A DNA stretch of 13,374 nt from JAFARZ01 sp035651595 (GTDB taxonomy: Bacteria > Actinomycetota > Actinomycetes > Streptosporangiales > Streptosporangiaceae), in assembly GCA_035651595.1 (NCBI GenBank), contig DASRFJ010000274.1, positions 1 through 13,374 on the forward strand, given 5' to 3'. Below, piece after piece: positions 5,778 through 13,250 of the stretch (positions within the stretch are counted from its first letter, which is position 1; each line of letters starts with the position of its first letter). The notes under the pieces were generated by a model that saw nothing but the letters and a program-made list of their open reading frames with translations, made no database searches and was not told the DNA's origin. The position numbers and the translations under genes were made by a program.

Positions 5778-6193
5778 ATCAGTCCACAGTGCCCGACGCC
5801 CTGGGTCCGGATGGCATCATCAGCAAGCGGAGCCCGTTCGGTGTCGCGGAAACGGTCGGCCGGCTGACCGAGGCGATGGAGGCCGCCGGCGCTACCGTGT
5901 TCGCGGTGATCGACCAGGCCGCCGCCGCCCGGAAGGCAGGCCTGTCGCTGCGCGAGACTCAGCTGGTGATCTTCGGCAATCCGACGGCCGGCACCGCGGT
6001 GATGGCGGCCGTGCCGGTGGCCGCGTTCGACCTGCCGCTGAAGATCCTGGTGTTCGCGGACGACGACGGCAAGGTGTGGATGTCCTACCTGGACCGGAAC
6101 TGGCTGGCCACGCGCTACCGGCTGTCGCCCCGGCTCGCCGCGCCGCTGGCGGCCCCCGGCGTGCTCGTCGCCAAGATCAACGGTCAGCCGTGA
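5774..6193 (+). CDS. DUF302 domain protein
   Basis: A 139-residue protein of the DUF302 (PF03625-like) family. Function is not established; members are small alpha/beta proteins, usually cytosolic. Recognisable segments are the helix ending GATVFAVIDQAAAARKAGL (about 37-55), the strand-turn LVIFGNPTAGTAVM and DLPLKILVFADDDGKVWMSY near the C-terminal third. No signal peptide or membrane segment is visible. Start ATG 5774 has GGGAG 5 bases upstream and overlaps the kinase tail's TGA by 4 bases (ATGA). That overlap may be accidental because the kinase tail seems to be a by-product of rearrangement. It ends tail-to-tail with the PucR-family gene, the two coding regions overlapping by 10 bases (6184-6193). 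Confidence 0.85.
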   Translation: MNQSTVPDALGPDGIISKRSPFGVAETVGRLTEAMEAAGATVFAVIDQAAAARKAGLSLRETQLVIFGNPTAGTAVMAAVPVAAFDLPLKILVFADDDGKVWMSYLDRNWLATRYRLSPRLAAPLAAPGVLVAKINGQP

Positions 6194-7737
6194 CCCGGCG
6201 GCCCCGCTAGGGTGCGCAGCGCGAGCCACACCTCGGTCAGGGACTCGGTGGCGGCCAGGGACCTGCCGCTGAGCTGCTCGAACCGGTGGACGCGGTAGAG
6301 CAGCGTGTTCGGGTGGATGTGCAGTGCCCGCGCGGCGCGCTCGGTCTGCCGGTCGTGTTCCAGCCAGGTGCGCACGGTAGGGATCAGGTCGCCGGCGTGT
6401 GTCCGGTCGTACTGGATCACGTCGCCGAGCACATCCTCGACGAGCGCCCGCAGGTCAGCGGACTCGCCGGTCAGCCAACGTCCGGTGCGGTCGTCGCCGT
6501 ACCTGGTCACGGGCCGGCCCGCCGCGGCGGCGCGGCTGACCGCCCACTGCGCCTCGCGGCGGGCCACGGCCAGCGACGCGCCCGCCGCGAACGCCCGGCT
6601 CACCCCCGCCGCCACCTGGCCCTCCGCGGCCGGCCTGCCGGGCGCCGCCGCGGCGGCCACCTGGCCGCCGGGTGCGGTGGCCGCGGCCGCCGCCGCGAGC
6701 AGTGCCTCGGCCTCGGCGTCCGGCAACAGCGCGTACAGCTCGTCCTGCTGGCGCAGCACCAGCGGCCCGAGCGCGTCCGCGACGGTCTCATAGCTGGCGC
6801 CACTGCCCGGGCGGATCACCGCGAGCACCAGCGGTTCGCCGGCCGGCAGGCCGGCAGCGGTCAGCCTGCGCCGGACCAGCGCCGGGTCGAGTCCGCCGCC
6901 GAGCATCTCGGCGAGCGTCTCCGCGCCCTGGCGGCGGAGCATCTCCCGCTCGTGGGCCCGCATCGACACCTGAAGCGCGGCCACAGTCGCTATGTGCTGG
7001 ACGACTGACACGCCGGCCGGCGCCGCGGCCGCGTTCTCCATCGCGAGGATGAAGCCCAGCGTGCGCTGCGGACCGGTCACCGGCAGCACATACCCGCCAG
7101 GCACCGTCGGCGGGCTGCTCACCGTGGCCGGGATCAGCTTGGCCAGCTCCACTGGGGGCACCGGGACCCCGTCGAGCAGCGGCCCGAGCCGCGGGGTACA
7201 CGCGTACAAGGAGTAGCCGGACAGCCGTTCCAGCCGCGCGAAGATCTCACCCGTGCTCATCGTCCCCGCCGCCAGCCACTGCACCGCCCCGAACACCTGG
7301 AGCTGGGCGTTGAGCCGCTGGCTGGTGTTGTTTTGCACGGCCCAGGCGACCTCCTGGCTCACCGCGATGAACGGCACGGGAAGCGGGACCTCGACGACCG
7401 GGAAGCCGCGTTCTTCCGCCGCGGTGAGGAAGTCCTCGCTGAGCGGCGGCACGCTCAGCCCCTCAGACAGCGCCAGGCAGGAAACCCCCGCATCGTCGAG
7501 TCGCTCCAGGTAGGTCCGCTGCCCGGCCGGATCCCGGGGCACCGCCAGCCCGATGGACATGATCATCTCGGCGCCGGACAGCCACGGAGTGGGGTCGGAC
7601 AGCTCGCTGACGTGCGCCCAGGCCACCCGTCGCGCCACGCCGGCCGCCCCGGCGATCAGCCGAAGCTGGAGCGCGGGGGAGCGGAGCAGATCCTCCACCC
7701 GCACCACACCGGTTGTGTCGCCCACATACCGCAGCAT
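6184..7737 (-). CDS. PucR/CdaR-family transcriptional regulator
   Basis: A 517-residue activator-type regulator. An N-terminal PucR-like ligand domain (about residues 7-130) begins VVRVEDLLRSPALQLRLIAGA, a central region contains a degenerate GGDEF-like part with Ala-rich low-complexity insertions, and the C-terminal PucR helix-turn-helix (451-510) contains HDRQTERAARALHIHPNTLLYRVHRFEQLSGRSL. Such proteins typically activate catabolic genes for purines, amino acids or GABA. The start is placed at ATG 7737 because the PucR domain begins within a few residues and AGGA precedes it; a 27-residue longer frame from 7818 would run into the permease gene. It is divergent from the APC permease with only 57 bases between starts, so regulation of the permease/ureohydrolase operon is likely. 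It is convergent with DUF302. Confidence 0.9.
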   Translation of the reverse strand: MLRYVGDTTGVVRVEDLLRSPALQLRLIAGAAGVARRVAWAHVSELSDPTPWLSGAEMIMSIGLAVPRDPAGQRTYLERLDDAGVSCLALSEGLSVPPLSEDFLTAAEERGFPVVEVPLPVPFIAVSQEVAWAVQNNTSQRLNAQLQVFGAVQWLAAGTMSTGEIFARLERLSGYSLYACTPRLGPLLDGVPVPPVELAKLIPATVSSPPTVPGGYVLPVTGPQRTLGFILAMENAAAAPAGVSVVQHIATVAALQVSMRAHEREMLRRQGAETLAEMLGGGLDPALVRRRLTAAGLPAGEPLVLAVIRPGSGASYETVADALGPLVLRQQDELYALLPDAEAEALLAAAAAATAPGGQVAAAAAPGRPAAEGQVAAGVSRAFAAGASLAVARREAQWAVSRAAAAGRPVTRYGDDRTGRWLTGESADLRALVEDVLGDVIQYDRTHAGDLIPTVRTWLEHDRQTERAARALHIHPNTLLYRVHRFEQLSGRSLAATESLTEVWLALRTLAGPPGHG

Positions 7738-7794
7738 AAATCCTGTGACCGGCACTATTGCTCCAGTTGCCGGGCGGCGGCGATACTCCTGCGC
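7738..7794. promoter_or_regulatory. Divergent pucR/permease promoter region
   Basis: A 57-base gap between divergent start codons. On the + strand, TTGCTC (7758-7763), an 18-base spacer and GATACT (7782-7787) form a plausible promoter; GATACT ends 7 bases before ATG 7795, so the permease mRNA could start at its own start codon. No ribosome-binding site precedes ATG 7795, which agrees. On the - strand no clear hexamer pair is visible. A PucR operator would have to lie here or within the coding ends, but I see no clean palindrome. Confidence 0.5.
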
Positions 7795-9273
7795 ATGGCG
7801 ACCATCGACGGAACCCATTCAGATACCGGCAACGCCACGCTCGCCCGGGGCGCGCTCAGCCTGTTCGACACCGTGTCCTCCACGCTGGCCAACCTGGCGC
7901 CGGTGGAGGGGATCTTCCTGTCCATCACGCTGGTCGTCGTCGCGATGGGGTCGCAGGCGCCGTGGGCGTTCGCCATCGCCGGGGTGGCGATCCTGGCCAC
8001 CGGGAACACGCTGTCCGAATTCTCCAAGTCGATCCCGAGCGCGGGCTCGTTCGTCACGTTCGTCGGCCGTGGCATCGGCGGCAAGCTGCCGCGCACCGGC
8101 GCGGCGCTGTCCGGGCTCACCTATTACCTGCTGACGATCTGCTACCCGGTGACGGTCGCCGCCGTGGTCGTGTTCATGGGCTCGTGGGTCTCGTCGCTGC
8201 TGAACTGGGGCAACGCGGGCTGGCTGGCCGTCACGCTGGCTGGCATCGCGCTGGCCCTGCCGCTGCTGTTGCGCGGCGTGGTCATCTCGGCCAGGGCGTC
8301 GTTCGTCATGTTCTGCAGCGAGGCGCTTGGCCTGATCATCCTGTCCGCGGTCGTGCTGATCCGGGCGCACGGGCACTTCGGCGCGCCGTTCGGTGCGAGC
8401 GGCGGGTCGCCGGGAGGCTTCCGCGGCCTGGCCGGGCTGACGTTCGCGCTCGCCGTCTCCGGGTTCATCGGATGGGAGAACTCTGGCCCGCTGGCCGAGG
8501 AGTCGAAGAACCCGCGCCGGTACATCCCGGTCACCGTCTACAGCTCGGTCGCGATCATCGCGTTCCTGTACGTGCTGTCCAGCTGGGCCGCGGTCGCGGG
8601 CTTCGCGGACTGGAAGGGCGCGGTGGCCGGCGTGAATTTCCTCGGCAGCCCGAACGAGGCGACCCCGTTCCTTGACCTGTCGCGGCATTTCAGCCCGTGG
8701 TTCGACTGGTTCATCGGCATCGTGGGCGTGACCAGCTCGTTCGGCTGCTTCCTTGCCGCGGTGAACTCGCAGGCGCGGATCATCTTCAACGGGGCCAGGG
8801 CCGGGCTGCTGCCGCGCGGTGCCGCGCGGCTCAACCGGGCCAAGGTGCCGTGGGTCTCGGTGCTGATCTACGTCGCCATCGCGGTCGCCCTGGTGGTGAT
8901 CCCGTTCGCGACCCTGCACGGCAACGCGGTCTCGATCTTCTCCGACGAGGCCGGCATCGGCACCGTGCCGATCCTGATCGTCTACCTGCTCGCCAACGTC
9001 GCGCTCCCGCTGCACGTGCTGTCGGTGAACCGGGCGGGGTTCAACGTGATCAAGCACGTCCTTGTGCCGCTGGCCGGCTCCGCCGTGCTGGTCTACGGCA
9101 TCTACGAGTTCATCCAGCCGAGCCAGCCGCCGCCGGCCAACGTGTACTGGGCGTGGATACTTGGCATCGTGGTGCTTTCCGCGGTCGCTACCGCCGTCGT
9201 CTACCTGCGCCGACCCGCCGACCTCAAGCAGGCGGGCACCGTCGGTCCCGAGTTCGTCCCGGAGGCGCGGTGA
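7795..9273 (+). CDS. APC-superfamily amino acid/amine permease
   Basis: A 492-residue integral membrane transporter of the amino acid-polyamine-organocation superfamily with about 12 to 14 hydrophobic segments (first near residues 33-55, last near 465-482). Family marks: the opening LFDTVSSTLANLAPVEGIF, the TM2-3 loop SEFSKSIPSAGSFVTFVGRGIGGK, and FIGWENSGPLAEESKNPRRYIPVTV, which matches the conserved E-E-x-x-N-P-R-R loop after TM6. Start ATG 7795 has no Shine-Dalgarno sequence but an apparent -10 directly upstream, so leaderless initiation is likely. Its TGA overlaps the ureohydrolase GTG by 4 bases, so import and hydrolysis are probably coupled. The substrate is inferred from context to be agmatine, guanidinobutyrate or another guanidino compound; APC family motifs alone do not show it. 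Confidence 0.9.
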   Translation: MATIDGTHSDTGNATLARGALSLFDTVSSTLANLAPVEGIFLSITLVVVAMGSQAPWAFAIAGVAILATGNTLSEFSKSIPSAGSFVTFVGRGIGGKLPRTGAALSGLTYYLLTICYPVTVAAVVVFMGSWVSSLLNWGNAGWLAVTLAGIALALPLLLRGVVISARASFVMFCSEALGLIILSAVVLIRAHGHFGAPFGASGGSPGGFRGLAGLTFALAVSGFIGWENSGPLAEESKNPRRYIPVTVYSSVAIIAFLYVLSSWAAVAGFADWKGAVAGVNFLGSPNEATPFLDLSRHFSPWFDWFIGIVGVTSSFGCFLAAVNSQARIIFNGARAGLLPRGAARLNRAKVPWVSVLIYVAIAVALVVIPFATLHGNAVSIFSDEAGIGTVPILIVYLLANVALPLHVLSVNRAGFNVIKHVLVPLAGSAVLVYGIYEFIQPSQPPPANVYWAWILGIVVLSAVATAVVYLRRPADLKQAGTVGPEFVPEAR

Positions 9274-10211
9274 CGCCGCGCGGACCCGTCGACACCACCC
9301 GCACTCCCCGGTTCGCCGGGCCGCCGACGTTCGCGCTGCTGCCACGGCGCGACGAGGTCGCGGAGTGCGACGTGGTCGTGGCGGGCTTCCCGTTCGACGC
9401 CGGGACCTCGTACCGGCCGGGCGCCCGGTTCGGCCCCGCCGCGGTCCGCCAGGGTTCGCGGCTGCTGCGTCCGTGGCACGCCGAGCTCGGCGTGGCACCG
9501 TTCGGCGTCCAGCAGGTCGCCGACGCCGGGGACGTGGCGTGCAACCCGTTCGACATCGGGGAGGCGGTCGCGCAGATCCAGGCCGGCGCCGTTGAGCTGC
9601 TGGCCGGCGCGCGGCACCTGCTTGCGATCGGCGGCGACCACACGATCGCTTTCCCGCTGCTGCGGGTCGTGAGAGAGCGGTTCGGGCCGGTCGCGCTCGT
9701 GCACTTCGATGCTCACCTGGATACCTGGGATACCTATTTCGGTGCCCCGGTCACGCACGGCACGCCGTTCCGCCGTGCCGCCGAGGAGGGCTTGTTCCGC
9801 GACGACGCCAGCATGCACGTCGGGATCCGCGGCCCGGTGTACGCGCAGCGCGACCTGTCTGAGGATGCCGAACTGGGCTTCCGCATCGTCCGCGCGATGG
9901 AGCTGGAACGCCTCGGCGTCGACGGCGTGGTGCGCCGGATCAGGGAACGAGTGGGCGATGCGCCGCTTTACATCTCTATCGACATCGACGTGCTCGACCC
10001 GGCGCACGCGCCGGGTACCGGCACGCCGGAGGCGGGCGGCCTCACCTCGCGCGAGCTGCTCGGCATCCTGCGCGGCCTGTCCGGACTCAACCTGGTCGGC
10101 GCCGACGTGGTCGAGGTGTCGCCTGCCTACGACCACGCGGAGCTGACCACGGTCGCCGCCGCGCACGTCTGCTACGAGTTGCTCGCGCTGCTCGCCGTCG
10201 GCCGCGGCTAG
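9270..10211 (+). CDS. Ureohydrolase (agmatinase/guanidinobutyrase-type)
   Basis: A 313-residue manganese hydrolase that splits a guanidino group to urea plus an amine. The complete binuclear metal site is visible: His124 in GGDHT, Asp147/His149/Asp151 in VHFDAHLDT, and Asp238/Asp240 in SIDIDVLDPAHAPGTGTPEAGG. The N-terminal GFPFDAGTSYRPGARFGPAAVR is typical of the agmatinase branch rather than arginase. Agmatinase (speB), guanidinobutyrase and guanidinopropionase cannot be told apart by these motifs, so I give no symbol. Start GTG 9270 overlaps the permease stop; GGAGG at 9261-9265 lies 4 bases upstream and within the permease coding end. It shares the CTAG at 10208-10211 as stop codons with the convergent sigma-like gene. 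No urease, aminotransferase or aldehyde dehydrogenase gene to finish the pathway is in the window. Confidence 0.92.
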   Translation: MTPRGPVDTTRTPRFAGPPTFALLPRRDEVAECDVVVAGFPFDAGTSYRPGARFGPAAVRQGSRLLRPWHAELGVAPFGVQQVADAGDVACNPFDIGEAVAQIQAGAVELLAGARHLLAIGGDHTIAFPLLRVVRERFGPVALVHFDAHLDTWDTYFGAPVTHGTPFRRAAEEGLFRDDASMHVGIRGPVYAQRDLSEDAELGFRIVRAMELERLGVDGVVRRIRERVGDAPLYISIDIDVLDPAHAPGTGTPEAGGLTSRELLGILRGLSGLNLVGADVVEVSPAYDHAELTTVAAAHVCYELLALLAVGRG

Positions 10212-11353
10212 CCGTCCTCGTTGCCCTTGCCGCGGTCCTTCACCTTGACCGTCACCTGCACCACGATGTCGCCGGGGTAAATGGTGAGGTCGGCGGTGAA
10301 CGCGACGGTGGACACCGCGGCCACGGTGATCCGGACCGTGCCGCCCGCCGGCAGCGACCCCGAAGCCGGAGACACGATCAGGGTGCCTGGCAGGTTCGGC
10401 GGTACCACGATCGTGTAGCCGTTGACCGGCCCGTTCTCGGCGGTGAGCTGGAACGCCTTGGCCAGCGTGCCGCCGTTCCCACCGCCGCCGCCAAGGACGA
10501 ACACGAGCTGCGGCGGGTTCTCCGCGAGGACGCCCTGAGCGGGCGGCGGGGGCGGCGGGGGCGGAACCGCGGGCGGCGGGACCGTGGCCATCATGACGGT
10601 CGGCGGGGAGGCCTGCGCCCGGCCGGTGCCCATCGCGTCCCGCGGCGCCGCGGACGCCGCGGACGCCGGCGACGACGAGCGGGCGCGCGGCACCCGCCCG
10701 GCCGGGGTCGAGGCGATCGGCGAGGCGGGCGTGGTCGGCAGGCTCGCGCCGGACGTGGCCGGCGCCCCGGTGACGCCCGCTCCGGTATCAGGCGCGGTGC
10801 CGGACGCGGTGTTGTGCCGCGGGCCGCCGGTCGAGACGAGCGCGGCGCTCGCCGCGCCGGCCACCGCGAGCACCGCGACGGCCGCCGCGGCCATGGCGAG
10901 CCGGCCCCGGCCCGTCAGGTAACGTCGCCGGCCGGGGCTGGCGGCGGGGAATCCGTCGCGGTCGTAAGGACCCGCCCGGTTCGTCACCCACACCCGCAGC
11001 GCGCGCCCGGCCGGCGTCTCGTCGGCGCATTCGCTGATCACCCGCCCCGGCAGGCCGGGCGGCATCTGCGTCGGCTGGGCCTGATCCTGGGGAGGTTCGC
11101 CGTCGGTCAGCGTGCGCCGGAAGCACTCGTTCCCGGCCACCGTCTCGAGCCAGGAGTAGAGCCTGCCCGGGTCGCGCAGGTCAGCCACCTTGCACCAGGC
11201 GACGATGAACGTGTCGTGTACCGCGTCGACGGCGGCTTCGGGCGCCAGGGAATGGCAGTACTCGAACAGGGACACCGCGTACTGGTCAAGCGCGGCCGCC
11301 AGCCCGTCGAGTTCGCCCGCCGCGATCGTCGCTACGATCTCTGCGTCGTCCAC
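10208..11353 (-). CDS. Sigma-70 region-2-like membrane protein with an extracytoplasmic beta domain
   Basis: A 381-residue protein of unusual build. Residues 1-82 resemble sigma-70 region 2 of ECF-type factors (LDQYAVSLFEYCHSL; VDAVHDTFIVAW; LRDPGRLYSWLETVAGNECFRR). No region 4 helix-turn-helix follows; instead comes a short linker (83-150), one membrane helix (152-173), an Ala/Ser/Thr/Pro-rich stretch (174-258), a proline run (259-271) and a C-terminal beta domain (about 281-373) with SPASGSLPAGGTV, resembling BACON/Ig-like repeats. Predicted topology: sigma domain in the cytoplasm, beta domain outside. I recall related actinobacterial proteins that keep region 4; this one looks as if it had been deleted. 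It may act as a surface-linked regulator or decoy. Start GTG 11353 has weak upstream signals. It is divergent from the ASST lipoprotein and its stop overlaps the ureohydrolase stop. Confidence 0.75.
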   Translation of the reverse strand: MDDAEIVATIAAGELDGLAAALDQYAVSLFEYCHSLAPEAAVDAVHDTFIVAWCKVADLRDPGRLYSWLETVAGNECFRRTLTDGEPPQDQAQPTQMPPGLPGRVISECADETPAGRALRVWVTNRAGPYDRDGFPAASPGRRRYLTGRGRLAMAAAAVAVLAVAGAASAALVSTGGPRHNTASGTAPDTGAGVTGAPATSGASLPTTPASPIASTPAGRVPRARSSSPASAASAAPRDAMGTGRAQASPPTVMMATVPPPAVPPPPPPPPAQGVLAENPPQLVFVLGGGGGNGGTLAKAFQLTAENGPVNGYTIVVPPNLPGTLIVSPASGSLPAGGTVRITVAAVSTVAFTADLTIYPGDIVVQVTVKVKDRGKGNEDG

Positions 11354-11459
11354 TCTTGGGACGGTAACCCCGTTGTCCCGTTATGGGGCGGTGCGGCGGT
11401 ATACCGTAAGGTTCCTGTAGCCGTCCGCGCGGGGAACCACGATGTGGGTCGGTCGTTGA
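11354..11459. promoter_or_regulatory. Divergent promoter region between the sigma-like and ASST genes
   Basis: A 106-base gap between divergent starts. It contains an 8-bp perfect palindrome GGTATACC (11398-11405). On the + strand TAAGGT (11407-11412), and on the - strand TACGGT (complement of 11403-11408), both fit the TAnnnT -10 pattern and overlap each other, so the two promoters may compete. A second inverted pair, GGGAC (11358-11362) and GTCCC (11375-11379), lies near the sigma-like start. No clear -35 partners are visible. Confidence 0.4.
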
Positions 11460-12659
11460 GTGAGTATGGGACGGCGCCAACGGGGGCTGTGGCTAGCCCA
11501 GGGCGGGATGTGTATGCTGCTCGCCGCCTGCGCGGCGGGATCGGCGAACGCCGCGAGCGGCGGTGTGGCGAGCGGTACCGGGCCGCCGCCGGTGACGGTA
11601 CTGACACCCGGTGCGGACAACGGCAACGGTGACATCTTCCTGGCGCCGCAAGGCGGCGGTGGCTACGCCAGCGGTCCGGAGATCGTCAGCGACACCGGCA
11701 AGCTGATCTGGTTCCACGCGCTGCCGTCCGGCACTGTGGTCACCGACTTCCGGACCCAGACCTACCTGGGCAGACCGGTGCTCACCTGGTTCCAGTCCAG
11801 CGGGGGTCGCGGCGGCGGCGAGGACGTTATCTACGACGACCACTACAAGCAGATCGCCACGATCAGGCCCGGGAACGGCTACCAGCCCGACTTCCACGAA
11901 TTCCTCATCACCCCGTGGAACACCGCGCTGATTACCGCCATCAACGTGACCAGCGCCAACCTGACCTCTATTGGCCACTCGGCGAATCAGCCGGTGCGCG
12001 ACGGCGCGGTGCAGGAGATCGACATCAAGACCGGCAAGGTGCTGTTCCAGTGGGACAGCGCGGACCATGTGCCATACGGCGACAGCCAGGTGCCGGTGCC
12101 GAGCAGGGGCACGCCCTGGGACTGGTTCCACATCAACGCCGTGCACCTGGACACCGACGGCAACCTGCTGATCAGCTCCCGGCACACCTGGACCGTCTAC
12201 AAGGTGAACCGGCACACCGGCACGATCATCTGGCAGCTCGGCGGGAAGCACAGTTCGTTCACGCTCAAGGCGGCGCCCGGCCAGGTCCTCGACCAGGCAG
12301 GGGAGATCTTCGCCTGGCAGCACGACCCCGAGGGTCTCGGCAACGGCGAGTACACGGTCTTCGACGACGAATCCAACGGGGCGGTGCCCCTGCTCTCGCA
12401 CAGCCGCGCGGTCACGGTCAACCTTGATGTCGCGACGCACGTGGCCACGCTCGTAGCCGCCGATAACCAGCCAGAAGGCCTGGTGGCGGGCGCCACCGGC
12501 AACGCGCAGACCACCCGCGACGGCGACTTGTTCGTGAGCTGGGGCGGACTGTCCTACTTCACCGAGTTCAGCCCATCCGGACGGCTGCTGTTCAACGCCA
12601 AACTCCCATCCGGCGTCGCCACCTATCGTGCCTACCGCCTCCCCTGGCACCCCGCCTGA
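11460..12659 (+). CDS. Arylsulfotransferase (ASST) family lipoprotein
   Basis: A 399-residue exported beta-propeller protein. The N-terminus has basic residues (GRRQRG), a hydrophobic stretch and a lipobox LAAC with Cys24 (counting from GTG 11460), so it is probably a membrane-anchored lipoprotein. The body shows ASST-family (PF05935/PF14269-like) marks: DFHEFLITPWNTALI (His146), FHINAVHLDTDGNLLISSRHTWTVYKV (His224, His229, His242), IIWQLGGKHSSFT and FAWQHDPEGLGNGEYTVFDDESNG (His288). Characterised ASSTs transfer sulfate between phenolic compounds without PAPS, using histidines, but the actinobacterial branch is not characterised as far as I know. ATG 11466 is an equally good start; neither has a clear ribosome-binding site. 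It is divergent from the sigma-like membrane gene. A toxin-gene remnant begins immediately after its stop. Confidence 0.87.
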   Translation: MSMGRRQRGLWLAQGGMCMLLAACAAGSANAASGGVASGTGPPPVTVLTPGADNGNGDIFLAPQGGGGYASGPEIVSDTGKLIWFHALPSGTVVTDFRTQTYLGRPVLTWFQSSGGRGGGEDVIYDDHYKQIATIRPGNGYQPDFHEFLITPWNTALITAINVTSANLTSIGHSANQPVRDGAVQEIDIKTGKVLFQWDSADHVPYGDSQVPVPSRGTPWDWFHINAVHLDTDGNLLISSRHTWTVYKVNRHTGTIIWQLGGKHSSFTLKAAPGQVLDQAGEIFAWQHDPEGLGNGEYTVFDDESNGAVPLLSHSRAVTVNLDVATHVATLVAADNQPEGLVAGATGNAQTTRDGDLFVSWGGLSYFTEFSPSGRLLFNAKLPSGVATYRAYRLPWHPA

Positions 12660-12660
12660 C

Positions 12661-12918
12661 CCCGCACAGGGCCGGGTCATCGTCACGAACAACGTGCCGG
12701 ACTTCGAGAGCCTGCGCCGAGCCCACGAAGCGGCGGGAAACCAGTTGCCCGGCCTGATCTACACCTGCGACGCTGCCTTCCCGCGCACGAAGGCGTTCAT
12801 CACCGACCTGGTCGCCGCGCTCGCCGGCGCCGTAGCCGCCGACGCGGTCACCGCGTGCGGCGGCGTCCTCTGGCTCCGCCCCGCACCGCCCCGCGCTAGC
12901 TCGCCGCGCCGGAAGTAG
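12661..12918 (+). pseudogene. 3' fragment of a PIN-like (DUF5615-type) toxin gene
   Basis: Directly after the ASST stop codon, a frame running to TAG 12916-12918 reads AQGRVIVTNNVPDFESLRRAHEAAG, LPGLIYTCDAAFPRTKAFITDLVAALAGAV and GGVLWLRP. This matches, from memory, the C-terminal half of DUF5615/PIN-like VapC-related proteins (pattern: GRVLVTxNVxDF, then HAGIIYT and R-T-K near an interaction helix). The N-terminal half, which carries the first acidic active-site residue and the RGHDV segment, is absent: the same frame upstream lies inside ASST and translates to nothing similar. It could be translated from GTG 12628 as a 96-residue protein overlapping ASST, but would lack half the active site. 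A broken toxin gene is the most likely reading. No antitoxin gene is visible. Confidence 0.55.
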
Positions 12919-13058
12919 GCAGGGGGTTCCAACGTGAGCTGTGCTTCCGGTGTGCCGGGGTCGGCTGCCTTGCTGGCTGCCCGCGATGCCCCGGTTTGTT
13001 CCAGCATGGCCTTGCCGTTCGGCGGTCTGTGCGGGGCTTGGCGCGGCGCTCGAAAATC

Positions 13059-13105
13059 ATTGCGGACACTTACCCCCCCGATCCGGGGGGGTAAGTGTCC
13101 GCAAT
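13059..13105. repeat. Perfect 21-bp stem-loop, copy 2 of a dispersed repeat
   Basis: Left arm 13059-13079 and right arm 13085-13105 are perfectly complementary over 21 bases with the 5-base loop GATCC. The inner arm is TTA plus seven C on the left and seven G plus TAA on the right; the outer arm carries TTGCGGACA and its complement. The right arm plus flank (13085-13109) matches 131-155 near the other end of the window at all but one base. The two copies have the same orientation and enclose about 12.9 kb. This is the complete form of the element. Confidence 0.9.
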
Positions 13106-13250
13106 AATCTGGCCCGCCCGCTCTCGCGCCCCGGATCTGCCGGTATGTCCAGGTTCGTGCCCGGCCGGCCGCCTGTCACAGTCGCACCGCGGGACACGCC
13201 GTGAGCGGACGTTGTTCTGGAACGCTTACGTCACGCCTTTTTCGACACGA

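Noticed and set aside
7738..7818. Longer N-terminus for the PucR regulator starting at 7818
   Set aside because: The extra 27 residues have no family similarity and would overlap the permease start; ATG 7737 places the PucR domain at the usual distance.
7819..9498. A 559-codon open frame on the - strand opposite the permease
   Set aside because: Translation is Arg/Asp/His/Gln-rich with no motif, as expected for the antisense of a GC-rich membrane protein gene.
11493..12692. A 399-codon open frame on the - strand opposite the ASST gene
   Set aside because: Mirror of the ASST codons; it has no recognisable domain, while the + strand frame has a lipobox and ASST motifs.
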